DNA of 64,000 bases from Vombatus ursinus (taxonomy: Eukaryota; Chordata; Mammalia; Diprotodontia; Vombatidae). The position numbers were made by a program, and so were the translations under genes. Where the stretch lies: the NCBI RefSeq assembly GCF_900497805.2, contig NW_020945064.1, positions 3,063,807 to 3,127,806 of the forward strand, given 5' to 3'. The notes under the pieces are model-generated. The model worked only from the letters and a program-made list of their open reading frames with translations, searched no databases and was not told where the DNA came from. Below, in pieces: positions 53,191 to 64,000 of the stretch. Each line of letters opens with the position of its first letter. The first letter of the stretch is position 1.

Positions 53191-53194
<4 letters not shown>

Positions 53195-53334
53195 CCATCT
53201 CAGAGAGTTCCTAGGGACACTGAGAGATTCCATGCTAGGGTCCTACACACTCTGTGTCAGAAGTAGCGCTTACCCTTGCTTTTTCTGACCTATACATTCT
53301 TTCGATACTCTTCCCTACATATTTAGAGGGAGGC

Positions 53335-53560
53335 ATGAAGCAGAGGTACTGGATTCGAGACCATAAAGACCTGGGTTCCAGTCCCAATTCTGACACTTAC
53401 TAGTTTACATGATCTTAAGAAGTTACTTCCCACATCTCTAAGCCTTACTTCCTCATTTGTAAATGGAGATAATAAAACCTGTACCTCACTTGTATCCTCA
53501 CAATATTATATTGAGAAGAATGCTTTGCAAGCATTAAAAGCAACATATAAAAGTGAGGAC
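53335..53560 (+). mobile_element. CORE-SINE (MIR/THER-type)
   Basis: AAAGACCTGGGTTCCAGTCC, TCTGACACTTACTAGTTTAC, then AAGAATGCTTTGCAAGCATT. Confidence 0.8.
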
Positions 53561-53564
53561 CTAT

Positions 53565-53835
53565 GTTGACTGCTCACATTTGTCATTTTTTAAGGATAAA
53601 ATGAATAGCAGTTCACTGTACTGGCACCCTACAGTATGTCCAGCCATTCTCCAATTACTGAACACAATGGCCATATCCAAATGTTTTTCCACAACAAATA
53701 AAGGAGCTCTGACTATCTTGTTATAGATAACATTTGGTATAGAATATTTGGTCCAGATTTTTTTCCCCTCTTTGAGTACATCCTTAGGATATAAGTCAAA
53801 TAACAGAATCACTATGTCCTCTATCCTTTCCTCTA
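53565..53835 (-). mobile_element. L1-like fragment
   Basis: CAGCCATTCTCCAATTACTG, then ACATCCTTAGGATATAAGTC, an antisense match to old L1 ORF2 ends. Bases 53840-54350 next to it are not recognised. Confidence 0.6.
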
Positions 53836-54359
53836 ATGGATTAGAAAACCAAACATCCCGATCATGCCTCAGAGAAGCCCATCAGCCAATATCGCCAACC
53901 ACATGGGTGGACCTTGGTTCGATGGTCAGAGGTCTGACAATGTCCAGTGGGACAACAGAACCATCACTGAATGGCCAACAAGCAACACTGCCTACAGTTG
54001 GCAAACAGACCTAGACCAGGCCCCCTGATGGAGCTCAAACACCACCCCCTCCCTTGAGGGGGTCTTTGCAACCATGCCCAGGACTCAAATAATTCCATGG
54101 AAGCCTGACTACACAGCCAATCTTGAAACTCCCTGTGACTCATCACAGCTAGTTCTCTCATTTCCTCTCAAGTCTACAACTACTAAAAGTTATTTGGAAC
54201 CAAAAAATAATAATAATAATAAAACTGTCAGCCCAGCAACAATCATGGTTCGGAGAGACAGACCATGCCAGGGCATGGCTGCCCCCTTACCTTGGCTTGG
54301 AACACAGCAGTGTGGAGTAGCTTCCTGCTACTGACAATACAATAAGATCCTGAAAGAAA

Positions 54360-54830
54360 CGGTTTCCCAGACTTACATGAACTGATGCAAAGTGAAATGA
54401 TCAGAACCAGGAGAACATTGTACACAGTAACAGCAATCCTGTATAACGAGCAACTGTGAATGACTTAGCTATTCTCAGCAATACAATGATCCCAGGCAAT
54501 TCTGAGGGACTGATGATGAAAAATGCTATCCATCTCCAGAGAAAGAACTGATGGAGTCCAAATGCAAATCAAAGCATACTTTTTTAAATCTTATTTTTCT
54601 TGGTTTTTTTGCCCTGTGCTTTTTTTCACAACATAACTAATATGGAAATATGTTTTGCATGACTACACATGTATAAACTATATCAAACTGCCTTCTCAAT
54701 GAGGGGGCAGGGTATGGAGGAAGAAGAGAATTTGGAACTCAATATTTAAAAAAAAATTTATTAAAAATTGTTTTTACATGTAGTTGAGAAAAAAAATAAA
54801 ACACTAAGTTTTAAGGAAAAAAAAAATGCT
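54360..54830 (+). mobile_element. L1 3' end, 5'-truncated
   Basis: GACTTACATGAACTGATGCA, AACATTGTACACAGTAACAG, CTAATATGGAAATATGTTTT, then a poly-A-rich end. It lies about 320 bp from exon 8. Confidence 0.9.
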
Positions 54831-55149
54831 GTTCCCCAGATTTATTTTTGGGGGAAGATCTAAGCAAAGGCCCCACCATATGGTTCTTATTCCCTATAAA
54901 AACCAGATTCTCAAGTTAAGGTTTTCCTTCAAGATATGAAAAAAAGGTGGCCTTGATTTCACTCCCTCTGGGTGACAAAGATTCCAAGGCCAGCTTTCCC
55001 ACCAGGCCAGGGACTACCTGCAGCTCTCCATTCCTCCAGGGAATGCCAACCACTTGGCAATAACCAGCCATGCTGTTGATGCCTGCATTAGTGAAGGAGC
55101 CACAGCATTCTGGAAGAGAAGGGCTGAGCCCAGAGAGGACACAACTTAC

Positions 55150-55363
55150 CCAGGAGGCAGTGTTTCCGAAGCCTGTGCTGCTACAAGGGACTGCTGGGCA
55201 CTGACGCTAGAACCCGGCTCCTGTCCTTCCCTAGGTTCTGCCGAGGCCGGGACAGAAGTAGTCCCGGGGTTCGGGGTCACACTTGACACTGCAGCAGGGG
55301 GGGAAGTCACACCAACCACGGGGTGCTCTTCAGGATCAGTGGCTGCTGCAGATTCTCCACTCA
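55150..55363 (-). CDS. WWP2: WWP2 exon 8: Ser/Pro/Thr-rich linker and start of WW1
   Basis: 214 bp encode 70 whole codons, starting with SGESAAATDPEE and ending ETLPPG. The acceptor is CTTTCAG and the donor GTAAGT, and the exon starts with the last two bases of a split valine codon. The stretch VVGVTSPPA matches human WWP2 as I remember it. The rest of the linker is diverged, as expected for a disordered segment between the C2 and WW domains. It is the most upstream coding exon I can find in the window. Confidence 0.95.
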
Positions 55364-56054
55364 CTGAAAGTACAGAAACTCAATGAATCAATCAGCTGCT
55401 TTTTATCCACTGTCACTAAGTTTTACCTTAAGCTAAACTTACTTTAACTTTGCTAGCACAAGAACCTAGAACATTCTCATATTGTTGAGAACAGCAACAA
55501 TGATACATTTATCGATTTAACACAGTTTCTAAAATTGACATGAACACATGCCCAGGACCTCTAAGAATCAGCAAAGGTTCTAAAATAAATTGGAGACATC
55601 ACCTACCTTCTGTGATGCTTTTTTAAAATTCTTATAAGGATGTGTTTAGCAGACTGCTGCGGGTAAATGCTTCTGTTTTACTTCAATGAAAGGGTAGCAG
55701 GAAAAAACAAATGTGACTAGGATAATGAGGGGCTGCTCCTGGTAAAAGGCAACAAGGCCAGTGCAAAGTCTATAGGCCCAAATAATTTGCTTTATACTTA
55801 TCTTTAATTGTTAAAATAAAACTTTATTGATGTCTTTTTTCAATCACCTACATTTCTCACTGCATTCTCTTCCTCTGCCCCTCCCGGTGACCCATCCTTA
55901 TACAATATTTTATTTATTTATTTATTTATTGTATATTATTTATACAATAAAGGATACAAAAAAGAGGAAGAAAAAAGTTCCTCAAAACCAACATATCCAA
56001 AAAGTCTGGCATTACATGTAGTATTCTACATAAGCAGAAGAAGGTATCTAGAAA

Positions 56055-56285
56055 TCTTCTGATGAAAATACTTAGACTTGGAATCAGGAACACTTGAGTT
56101 CAAATATGGCCTCAGACATGCACTAGCTGTGTGACTCTGGGCAAGTCACTTAACCTCTGGTTGCCTCAGTTTCCCCAACTATAAAATGAGGATAACAACA
56201 GCAACTACCTCCCAGGGTTGTTGTGGGGATCAGATGAAATAATATTCGAAAAGTACTTAGCAAACCTTTTCTTTACATCTATTAT
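56055..56285 (+). mobile_element. CORE-SINE (MIR/THER-type) inside L1
   Basis: TTGAGTTCAAATATGGCCTC, GTGTGACTCTGGGCAAGTCA, CCCAACTATAAAATGAGGAT, then GAAAAGTACTTAGCAAACC. Near full length. Confidence 0.88.
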
Positions 56286-57014
56286 CTCATTATGAATACA
56301 CGTATACAGGATATATGTATGTCATGGGTACATATGTTAACTCTGTCTTCTTCAGGGTCAAGCTTTGTCAGTTTCAGTTGTGTTGGTGATGGTAGTAGTC
56401 ACTGCCCATAATTCTCCCGATTCCACTTATTTCACTTTCTATCAGTTCACAAAAATCTTTCCATGGTATTTCTGTAATCACCATATTCATTTCTCACAGG
56501 ACGGTAATAATTCATTGCATTCATGAACCACAATTAGTTAGCCATTCTCCAATCCATGGGTATATACTTTGTTTCCAGTTGTTACTACAAAAAGTGCAGC
56601 TACCAAAGTTTTGGTGTATATGAAGTATCTCATCTTGTCACTGACCACCTCAAGGTAGATGCCCAGGAGCAGAATTTCTGGGTCAAAAGATATGGATATT
56701 TTAATTACTTTCTTCCCATTATTCCAAATTGCTTTCCAGAAGAGTTGGACCATTTCACAGCTTCACCAACAATGCCCTAGTGCACCCACCCTTCTGAAAA
56801 CCCTCCAATGCTGACTTTTCCCATCCTTTGTCATCTTTGCCAATTTGCTATAAGTGACCTGAAACCTCACAGTTGTTTTGATTTGCATTTCTCTTATTAA
56901 TTCACAGCATTTTTTCCATATAGTTGTTAATAATCTGCAATTCTTTTGAGAAGATTTTGTTCATATCTTTCGCCACTAATCTACTCCATATAGTTGTTAA
57001 TAATCTGCAATTCT

Positions 57015-57070
57015 AAAAAAATGAAGTAAAATAAAATAAAAATAAAAAATAAAAAAATAATTAAAAAAAT
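57015..57070 (+). mobile_element. A-rich tail-only insertion with target duplication
   Basis: A 56-base A-rich block (AAATAAAA-like) sits between two exact copies of AATAATCTGCAATTCT (56999-57014 and 57071-57086). This is what an extremely 5'-truncated retroposition event leaves. Confidence 0.7.
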
Positions 57071-57314
57071 AATAATCTGCAATTCTTTTGAGAAGTGTTT
57101 GTTCATGTCTTTTGCCACTTATCTATTGGGAAATGGCTTTTGATCATAGATTTCTATTAAATATATACATATCTTAGATATCAGAACCTTATCACATATT
57201 TGATACAGTTTTGTTTTTAAATTCCACCCCAGTTAATTGCTTCTCTTCTTATGTTGGTTACATTAATTTTGTTCATGCAAATGATTTTCAATTTCATTTA
57301 ATCAAAATTACCTA

Positions 57315-57440
57315 GTGCCTCAAACTGAACACAATGTTCTTAATACAGTTTGACCAGAATAGGGCCAAGTCAGATTAGTGGGGTTGAGAAGAAAGTAGAG
57401 GAGAAGGAACTCTGGAAGTGTTGTCAGCAGGTCTGGTCAG
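57315..57440 (-). mobile_element. L3/CR1-type fragment, short copy
   Basis: CTGAACACAATGTTCTTAAT, then CAGTTTGACCAGAATAGGGC, matching 58625-58690. The following 60 bases also resemble 58719-58790. Confidence 0.6.
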
Positions 57441-58144
57441 TGATCTCCTCTACCCCACAGGGTTAAGAATTCACCCCTACCCACAGCTGTTCTGTTACAT
57501 TAGACTAAAATAGCATGTTTCTGGCAACAACTTATAAAAGACATTATTCCCTCTGCTTTGCACTTTTGTGTTATCAGTCCTTCAAGGAGATCACATTTAA
57601 GGGAGCAGGCAAAGATCATTTCTCACTGTACAGATGAGGAAACCGAGGCTCCAAAGTTCAGAGATTGATATCAAAGATATCAAAGATCATAAGCCACAGC
57701 ATTGGCAAGACTGAAAAGTGCCAGTTCCCAAATGGCTATTTCACTTTTCCAGATGGCCATACTGTCTCTCCTCCTCTACCTTTAAGTTTAAAAAAAAAAA
57801 AAAGGAATCCAGGTAAGTACTGGTTTATTTGGTATGCTAACAAATGAAAACCTCTATTATCTACTTGGTGCTTCACCAGTACTATAATAATTAATGTTCA
57901 TAATGGGAACCCAAGGTCCTGAAATGTTATTTGAATCAAAGGGTAAATTGGTAAAGATAAAATTGATTAAATTTGATATAGTTTTAAAGTTAAGCCGAGG
58001 TATTTTGCTGATATTCTAAATCCTTGGAAACTGGTAAGCTAGTATGTAAGAGTATATAACTCTCTCCAGGGTGACCCCAAAGTCTCAGAACAGTTTTAAA
58101 GCTTTAATTGTCTAAGAATTTTAAGATCCCTCTTATTAACCAGA

Positions 58145-58720
58145 ATACTGCACAGAATCATATAATTCTAGAGTCAGAAGGAAACGTGAGAGGTCATCTA
58201 TTCCAGCCTCCCAAAAAGGGCAGAAATCCCTTCTATAGCACCCCTGAAAAATGGTCATTCAGTTTCTATTTGAATACCTCTGGCGATAGAAAGAAGCCCC
58301 TTCCGTTGCTGGACAGCTCTCAATGTCAGAAACTTCTTTTCTCACGTTGAGCTGAAACCTGATTCCTCAAAACCTCTACCCTGTGGTCCCACTTTGGCCT
58401 TCTGAAGCACAAAACCAAACCAGCTAACTCCGCTCCATGACGGCACATCAAGTATCTGAAGATAGCAATCATGTGTCCCCTGAGCATTTCCCTCTCTAGA
58501 CTAAACACACTCAATTTCTTCCATTGTTCCTCAACTAACATGGCTTCCAGACCCTCCACCAAGCTCATGGCATTCCTCTGCATTGGCTCTCATCTGACAG
58601 GGCCCCTCACCGGGTGGTGCCTCCAAGTGAACACAACATTCCCAATGCAGTTTGACCAGAATAGAGCCAAGTCAGTCCCATGCTTCCCACAGTCGAAACC
58701 CCATTGGTTCCCTCAATGAG
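58145..58720 (-). mobile_element. L3/CR1-type LINE, antisense
   Basis: AGAATCATATAATTCTAGAG at the antisense 3' end, then GAGGTCATCTATTCCAGCC, CTCTCTAGACTAAACACACT and CAGTTTGACCAGAATAGAGC. The order is typical of CR1-clade elements read in antisense. Confidence 0.8.
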
Positions 58721-58859
58721 AAGCAGTATGGCATAGGAGAAGGAACCCTGGAATTGTCCTCAGCACATTTGGCTTCAAGTGCCATACTCTCTACTTCCTA
58801 ATTGTGAAACTTTGACCAAAAGAACCTTCTCTCTGAGACTCAGGTTCTTTTTCTATAAT

Positions 58860-59108
58860 AGGAGTTAGCAAACCAGCCCAAGGGTCAAATCAGCCCTCCA
58901 ACTGTTTTTGTATGACCCACAAGCTAAGCATGGTTTATACATTTTTAAATACTATTTTTAAATTTTAAATGACATTTAAACAATATTTTCACATTATGAA
59001 CAATATCTGAATATTTAAATTTAAACATTATTTTTAAAATGTAAAAGCCATGCTTTGAGAGACAGTGGGCTGAATTTGGTCTATGGGCCATAGTTTGCCA
59101 ATGCCTGA
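58860..59108. mobile_element. hAT-type nonautonomous DNA transposon with 8-bp target duplication
   Basis: Terminal inverted repeats AGGAGTTAGCAAAC (left) and GTTTGCCAATGCCT (right), both close to the hAT terminus CAGGGGTTGGCAAAC. It is flanked by TCTATAAT at 58852-58859 and 59109-59116, the 8-bp duplication typical of hAT elements. The interior is AT-rich and has no transposase. Confidence 0.88.
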
Positions 59109-59559
59109 TCTATAATATGGATCTAATAATACTCCCCATCACATAATGAGATAATGTATGGAAAACACTTCGTAACTACAGAGCACTATTAAAATGTGAA
59201 GGACATACTATTATTATAACATAAGAAAAAGGTACACTGTGGTATATGAATACACTAGCACTTGACGGGCTTGGGGAAACAGGACCTCTTATTTCACTGG
59301 TACAGGGAACTCCCAGTGAGCGAAGGGCCCCTGCTAACTCAGCCTGGGGCCTACTCTCCAGTTTAGCGCCCCGGGCAATCAGTCTAGTGTCCACCAGGGC
59401 ACATAGCTACTGTGTGTCTGAGGCATTAGCCCTTCTAGCCCTCAACATCACACGGCTGGCACACAGCAAGCTCACGGGATTTTACTAGGCACATGAACTG
59501 CTGCCATGACAGACCTCCTATTCCTATTCTCATGTAATGGATCTGTTAAATTAACATGC

Positions 59560-59665
59560 AGCATGGGGGAGGGGATGAAGTCAGAAGACCTGGATTCAAG
59601 TTCCTCTGAAATATATACTAGCTATGTGTCTATGGTAAAACGACTTAATCTCTGTGCCCTAGAAA
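59560..59665 (+). mobile_element. CORE-SINE fragment
   Basis: GACCTGGATTCAAGTTCCTC, then TACTAGCTATGTGTCTATGG and CGACTTAATCTCTGTGCC. The neighbouring 59120-59555 and 59670-60275 are not recognised. Confidence 0.7.
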
Positions 59666-60279
59666 CCTAAGACTGCCAATCTGCAATGGTAGAGGGAATT
59701 CCTACATGGAAAGTCCCTTACAACGATGAAATCAAAGCTCTAAACCAAACCAAACCAAACATTTATCCAAGTCTAAATTCTATCTGACTGGTTTGAGCTC
59801 AGTTGGGACCACTGGTATTTCAGCCTCTCAAGATCCTTTTGATTCTACCATCTCTAATATTAACTCTATGTTAAGAGGCACAAGAAAGAACAACCTTAGT
59901 ACTGGCATTCTAGTAGTGAGTAGACCTGGTGTCCACCACCTCGGTTTCCTCAACTACAGCAGAGAGGAGACAACAGTCAGGCTAAATCAAGGGTCTTCGA
60001 GGATGGGTGCACTCACAAAATTAGAAGGAAAAAAAAGAAACAAAGAGAAAGGAAAACTTGTCCTGGAGATCAGCTTGCTATATGCCTTATGTGGTGGTTA
60101 TACTCAACTTGGCACTTTATTTTAGACTATCATTTCTTGGTTTTTAGTCATTTCAAGGCTAATTTCTGCACAAGTGAAGTCAAGTCTCTAAAAAGATCAG
60201 AATGTCACTGAGAGCAGGGGCTACACCATTAACTTCTTTGTCATTCACCATCTCTTGGGTCCCAGCACAACCCCCAAGA

Positions 60280-60675
60280 TGATCCTTGTACTCACTATCT
60301 ACCCCAAAAGCTTTCTGGAATCTGGGTTTTTACTCAAGCTGATTCTCTCATGTGGAATGCCTTCCTCCATCGTCTTTGCCTTGTGAGGCCCTCTATGCCC
60401 AGCCCAGTCTGCAAAGATCTCTTCTACTTCTGTATTCATGATACCAATTGCCTACATCAATCATCTGACAAGTGTTTATTACCTTGGGACATGTCTTATA
60501 CTGTGATTTAAATCTGATATCCTTATTTAAATTTTCATGTACTGATTTAAATTTACATGTCCAGTCACAACCTGACTGGAAACTTCTTAAGGGTAAGGAC
60601 CACACTAATATTTATTTATTATGAAAGTGTCCTACATACAGAATGTGTTCAATAAATATCTGTTGACTGATTGAT
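60280..60675 (+). mobile_element. L2-type LINE 3' end
   Basis: TCTCATGTGGAATGCCTTCC, then TGTGTTCAATAAATATCTGT and TGACTGATTGAT. Confidence 0.7.
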
Positions 60676-61740
60676 AGGTACTCAATAAGGCATTTCTAAC
60701 AGGAAAAAAAAATGTTTGGAAGTAAAATAGGGAAAAGGGAGACAAAAAAAGGATGATAACAAGATGGCCTTACTGTATGGGGGGGAGGGGGGGCAGGGTT
60801 GGTGAGAAAAGTACAAAGTCAATAAACAACACATGTTAATAATCATACTTAAATGAGACTAAATGGGCATGGCTGAAATCAGCGGCAACTGGAGAGCTAG
60901 GAATTTCTAAGATCACGGGTATTTCACAATGTTCCTTCCATGTCATTAGTAAACCTTGTAGTTTTTATGAATCAGAATGTTCATTCAGTAAGAGGACATA
61001 CTCAAATGGTTAGCAAAGGGGAATGGGAATTGGAAACTTTTTTCCAGATCCTGGATACCCTGCCAATTCTCTGTGTAAGCCTGGGTCTTAACGTGTATGC
61101 AGCGCTTCAACGGCTGATCAAACAGTGGTCTTTTCAGGAGCACACACACAGAGGGTAGTTACCATCTGCAGTTTTTAGACTGAAGTACAATTAATGCAGT
61201 GTGAACCAGGGTAATGCAAGTCATTGAAGAACAAGGGTTTCTCTCATTCAAAGTTCAGGTAGCATTTTTTGTAACAACCTTGAAAATCATGCAATTCAGG
61301 TCTTCAATGAAACAGTATACCATTATATTATTTTTCCCTATCAAATGGCCTCAAAGACTTAAAATCCCCTTCTTTAGATACTGTGTATTCATACAAGCCA
61401 TCTATCTAATTCTCTTTCCTTTTGTAGGAAAGTTTACTTGTTGGCTGTGACAAGATGACAAGCACCTGAAATTCTGCTCCATTTTCTCTTTCAAAATGTT
61501 TTCCCATGTGTATAATTCAGTGAAAAAGGTTCCCTTAAAAAATATCTTCTGCATGTGGTATCTTCACAGCGGGAAATATTTCCTGGAGGTGTGGAAATAC
61601 CACTTTACTCTAGGAGTCTTCCTTCCCAGCTCAATCTTCAGCACATTGGCTCAGATGAGCGCCCCCTATGTGTATCTCTTCAAATCTTTTCTATTCGCAA
61701 GCTACCATGAGAAAACTATCTTCCCAAAGCACTTGCCACC

Positions 61741-61860
61741 AGAAAAAAAAAAAAAAGGAGGAAAAGGAGAAGGAGGAGGACAAGGAGGACAAAGAGAGAG
61801 AGAAGAAGGAGATGGAGATGGAGGAGATGAAGAGGAGAAAGAGAAGGAGAAGGAGGAGCA
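61741..61860. repeat. Purine-rich (GGA/GAA) tract
   Basis: About 120 bases, nearly all purine on the plus strand, beginning with a poly-A run. Lys/Glu-rich open frames across it are artefacts. Flanking 60680-61735 and 61865-62235 are not recognised. Confidence 0.9.
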
Positions 61861-62239
61861 ATGCAACTATTACTCTTCGGATACAAAAGCAACCTATACA
61901 TAGGTTAGTAGGGAGACCATAAAAAGTTAGTGATTTCAAGGAAAATCCTATCTTTCTATTGGGTGGACTGTGAGAGAAGAGGAGAAAGAAAAAGGAACCA
62001 TGGAATGACAGAAAGAAAAGAGGATAGGAGGGAGGGAAAAATAGGTCCCTTTTCTAGCTGCTGATTTTTAGGGGACAATGTCAGTTGGAGCAGTCAAAGC
62101 ACTAACACGAAGCACCTTGGAACTTTTCAAAAGCAGTTATCGGTGGTCTCATCTATCATACTGTAATATTTCTTAGGGCAAGGACAATAACTTTTAGTCT
62201 AGTTTCACACAGTGCATGCATCATGTGTATGGAATGCCT

Positions 62240-63470
62240 GCAATGATTCAGCATTCAATAAATACAAGGCATTGTAGGTACAAAGATTAAAACAATTCTT
62301 GCCTTCAAGGGGTTTATATCCTATAGGGGATACAATAAGAAACAAGTAAGTAAATGCATGATGATTTGGAGAGGAAGACAGAGCTACTTAGAATCAATCA
62401 AGGTATAAGAAGATTAGAAAGGTAGGAGGGGGCTAAGTGCTTTGGGGGTAGGTAGGTGGCGCAGTGGATAGAGCTATAACCTTGGAGTCAGGAGGACCTG
62501 AGTTCAAATCTGGCCTCAGACACTTGACACTTACTAGCTGTGTGACCCTGGGCAAGTCATTTAACCCTGAATGGCTCACCTAAATAAATAAATAAACAAA
62601 TAAATAAATAAAGTAAGTGCTTTGAATGCCAAACAGAATATTTTGTATTTGATCCTAGAGCCAACAGGAAGCCACCCAAAGTTTATGTAAGTAGGGGATT
62701 GACACAGTCAGAGCTGTGCTTTAGGAAAATCGCTTTACTGACTGAATGGAAGATGGATTGGAGTGGAGAGAGACCTGAGGCAGACAGACCCACTAGCAGG
62801 CTATTGTAATAATCCAGGAGTCAGGTGATAAAGGCCTGCACTAGAGTGGTGGCAATACAGGAGGAGAGAAGGGGGCATATTCAAGGAATGTTGCAAAGGT
62901 GAGATCAACAGGCCTTGGAGGGGGAGTGGAGCGGTGGGGGTGGGGGCGTAAAAGAGAATAAGGAATCCATGATGACTCCTAGGTTGCCCTCTCCAGTAAT
63001 AGAGAAGACAGGATAGGGAAAGGGTTTAGGAAAAAAGATAGTGAATTCCATTTTGGACATATTGAGTTTAAGATGTCTTCACTTAGTTCAAAATGTCTGA
63101 AAGGCAGCTGGAGAGAATTGTAGGTCCAGGAAAGGTAGATTTGAGAATCATTTCATAGAGATGATAATTAAATCCATTGGAGCTAATGAGATCACCACAG
63201 AAGAGAAGCCAGGACAGAGCCCTGGGGGTCACCTATGGTTAAGAGACCATTATCTGGTGGAGGATCCAGCAAAGAAACAGAGAAGGAGCTTCAGCTAGGT
63301 AGGAAGAAAACCAACAGAGAGGGGTGTCCCAAAGACCTAGAGAGAAGAGGATGTCAAAAAGGAGAGAATGACCAACAGTGCCAAAGGCTACAGAGAGGTC
63401 AAGGAGAATGAGGATAAAGAAAAGGGCATTGGAATTGTCAACTAAGGAATCATTAGCTTCCCATAAAAGA
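62240..63470 (-). mobile_element. L2-type LINE, antisense, with SINE insertion
   Basis: CATTCAATAAATACAAGGCA near the 3' end, then after the SINE TTTGAATGCCAAACAGAATA, GGCTATTGTAATAATCCAGG, AGATTTGAGAATCATTTCAT and GAGAGGTCAAGGAGAATGAG. It is one of the longest L2-like stretches here. A second piece lies at about 63650-63830. Confidence 0.88.
62445..62613 (+). mobile_element. Marsupial tRNA-derived SINE (MAR1/WSINE type)
   Basis: GGTAGGTAGGTGGCGCAGTG, GAGTTCAAATCTGGCCTCAG, TGTGTGACCCTGGGCAAGTC, then a (TAAA)n tail. It is flanked by an exact 11-bp duplication, TAAGTGCTTTG, at 62434-62444 and 62614-62624. Young. Confidence 0.95.
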
Positions 63471-64000
63471 TGTCTCCCTTAAAAGAATCTAAAGATTGGA
63501 TTACAAGAGGCAGAGGTGATAAGGGAGAACATTGCAGATAAGAAGCCCACAGCCACAATGGTAGAGGGGTGGAAGATGGAATGCCAATTTCAGGGAATAG
63601 CAAACACAAAATCTAGGCCAGTTTGGCAGGAACATAGGAGAGCAGGTCAATAATGCCAAATAAGTCTGGAAAAGTAAGCTGGAGCCAGGCTTTAAACATG
63701 AAGGACTTTAAATGCCAAGTTAAAGAATTTGTATTTTATCTGAGAAGCAATAGGAAACCATAACAAACTTTACCATAAGAGTGACACAGTCAGACCTGTG
63801 CTCTAGGAAGATATTTTTGACAACACTGGAATGAGGAGAGAGAGAAAGAGAGAAAGAGACAAAGACAGAAAGAGCAGGTAGATAGGGAGTGAAGGAAGAT
63901 GGGGGGAGGAGGAAAGAATGAGTGACGGAGATTTCTAGAGGGGCCAAGGCAGATGGACTTGGTCTTGACAAGAAGACCCATCTCTTCTTCAGAATTAACA

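Larger units (their letters stand above)
55805..57320 (-). mobile_element. L1, antisense, with SINE and A-rich insertions
   Basis: 3' UTR with (TTTA)n at 55909-55930, then TTAGCCATTCTCCAATCCAT, AAATTGCTTTCCAGAAGAGT, ACCTCACAGTTGTTTTGATT and TTATCTATTGGGAAATGGCT in antisense order. A SINE (56055-56285) and a local duplication with an A-rich insert (56916-57086) interrupt it. Confidence 0.85.

Noticed and set aside
53840-54350. Possible LTR or retrovirus-like remnant
   Set aside because: The stretch is unassigned, but I saw no paired terminal repeats, primer-binding site or capsid/polymerase-like residues, so no such element is claimed here or elsewhere in the window.
58069-58107. Possible mariner-type terminal repeat (GGGTGACCCCAAAGTCTCAG)
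   Set aside because: Resembles an end seen in some mariner-like elements, but no second end or TA duplication could be placed.
61496-61922. Lys/Glu-rich open frames
   Set aside because: Product of the purine tract at 61741-61860; no conserved domain and no splice context.
55364-64000. Upstream WWP2 exons (exon 7, C2 domain)
   Set aside because: I looked for the remaining linker and C2 residues with splice sites and found none; this is intron 7, filled with repeats.

Overview
The window is mammalian genomic DNA from a marsupial. The host gene is a vertebrate HECT ubiquitin ligase split into many short exons. The introns are packed with marsupial retroposons: tRNA-derived CORE-SINEs starting GGGGCAGCTAGGTGG, a SINE with an RTE/BovB-like 3' tail, marsupial-type L1 3' ends, and old L2 and L3/CR1 LINEs. 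I cannot tell the species from the sequence alone.

One gene dominates: WWP2, a NEDD4-family E3 ligase, on the minus strand. Seventeen coding exons can be placed to the base, all with GT-AG borders and matching phases. They run from the linker just before WW1 (right end at 55363) to the stop codon (4460-4462). By analogy with the 24-exon human gene they are exons 8-24. They encode four WW domains (exons 8-13) and the complete HECT domain (exons 13-24), 637 residues in all with no disabling change. The start codon, C2 domain and first part of the linker lie beyond base 64000. The 3' UTR runs from 4459 to about 2625, with an AATAAA signal at 2641-2646. Bases 1-2620 lie downstream of the gene and contain only repeats and one weak open frame.

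Intron 16 holds MIR140 (hairpin 15618-15717, minus strand), with both mature arms identical to the human miRNA as I recall it. The host gene plus the intronic miRNA is the conserved WWP2/miR-140 cartilage locus. Intron 10 (24313-30878) is where an internal SOX9-responsive promoter for miR-140 and a short WWP2-C transcript has been described in mouse. Its exon-proximal 2 kb here is repeat-poor.

The 3' half of the gene (4.4-19.4 kb) is compact. Introns 11, 10, 9, 8 and 7 are long and mostly repeat-derived. Intron 8 (18.8 kb) and intron 7 (more than 8.6 kb) are mosaics of L2, L1, L3/CR1, SINE and hAT copies, many nested. Notable items are two retroposons inserted in turn at one target site (50451-50823), a truncated U6 snRNA copy (45511-45560), a run of three same-orientation L1 3' ends next to an oppositely oriented L1 (26725-29630), and a tail-only insertion with target duplication (57015-57070).

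I found no recognisable endogenous retrovirus, CRISPR array, functional tRNA gene or second protein gene, and nothing that amounts to a new biological system. Repeat boundaries are estimates by eye; exon and miRNA boundaries are base-level.
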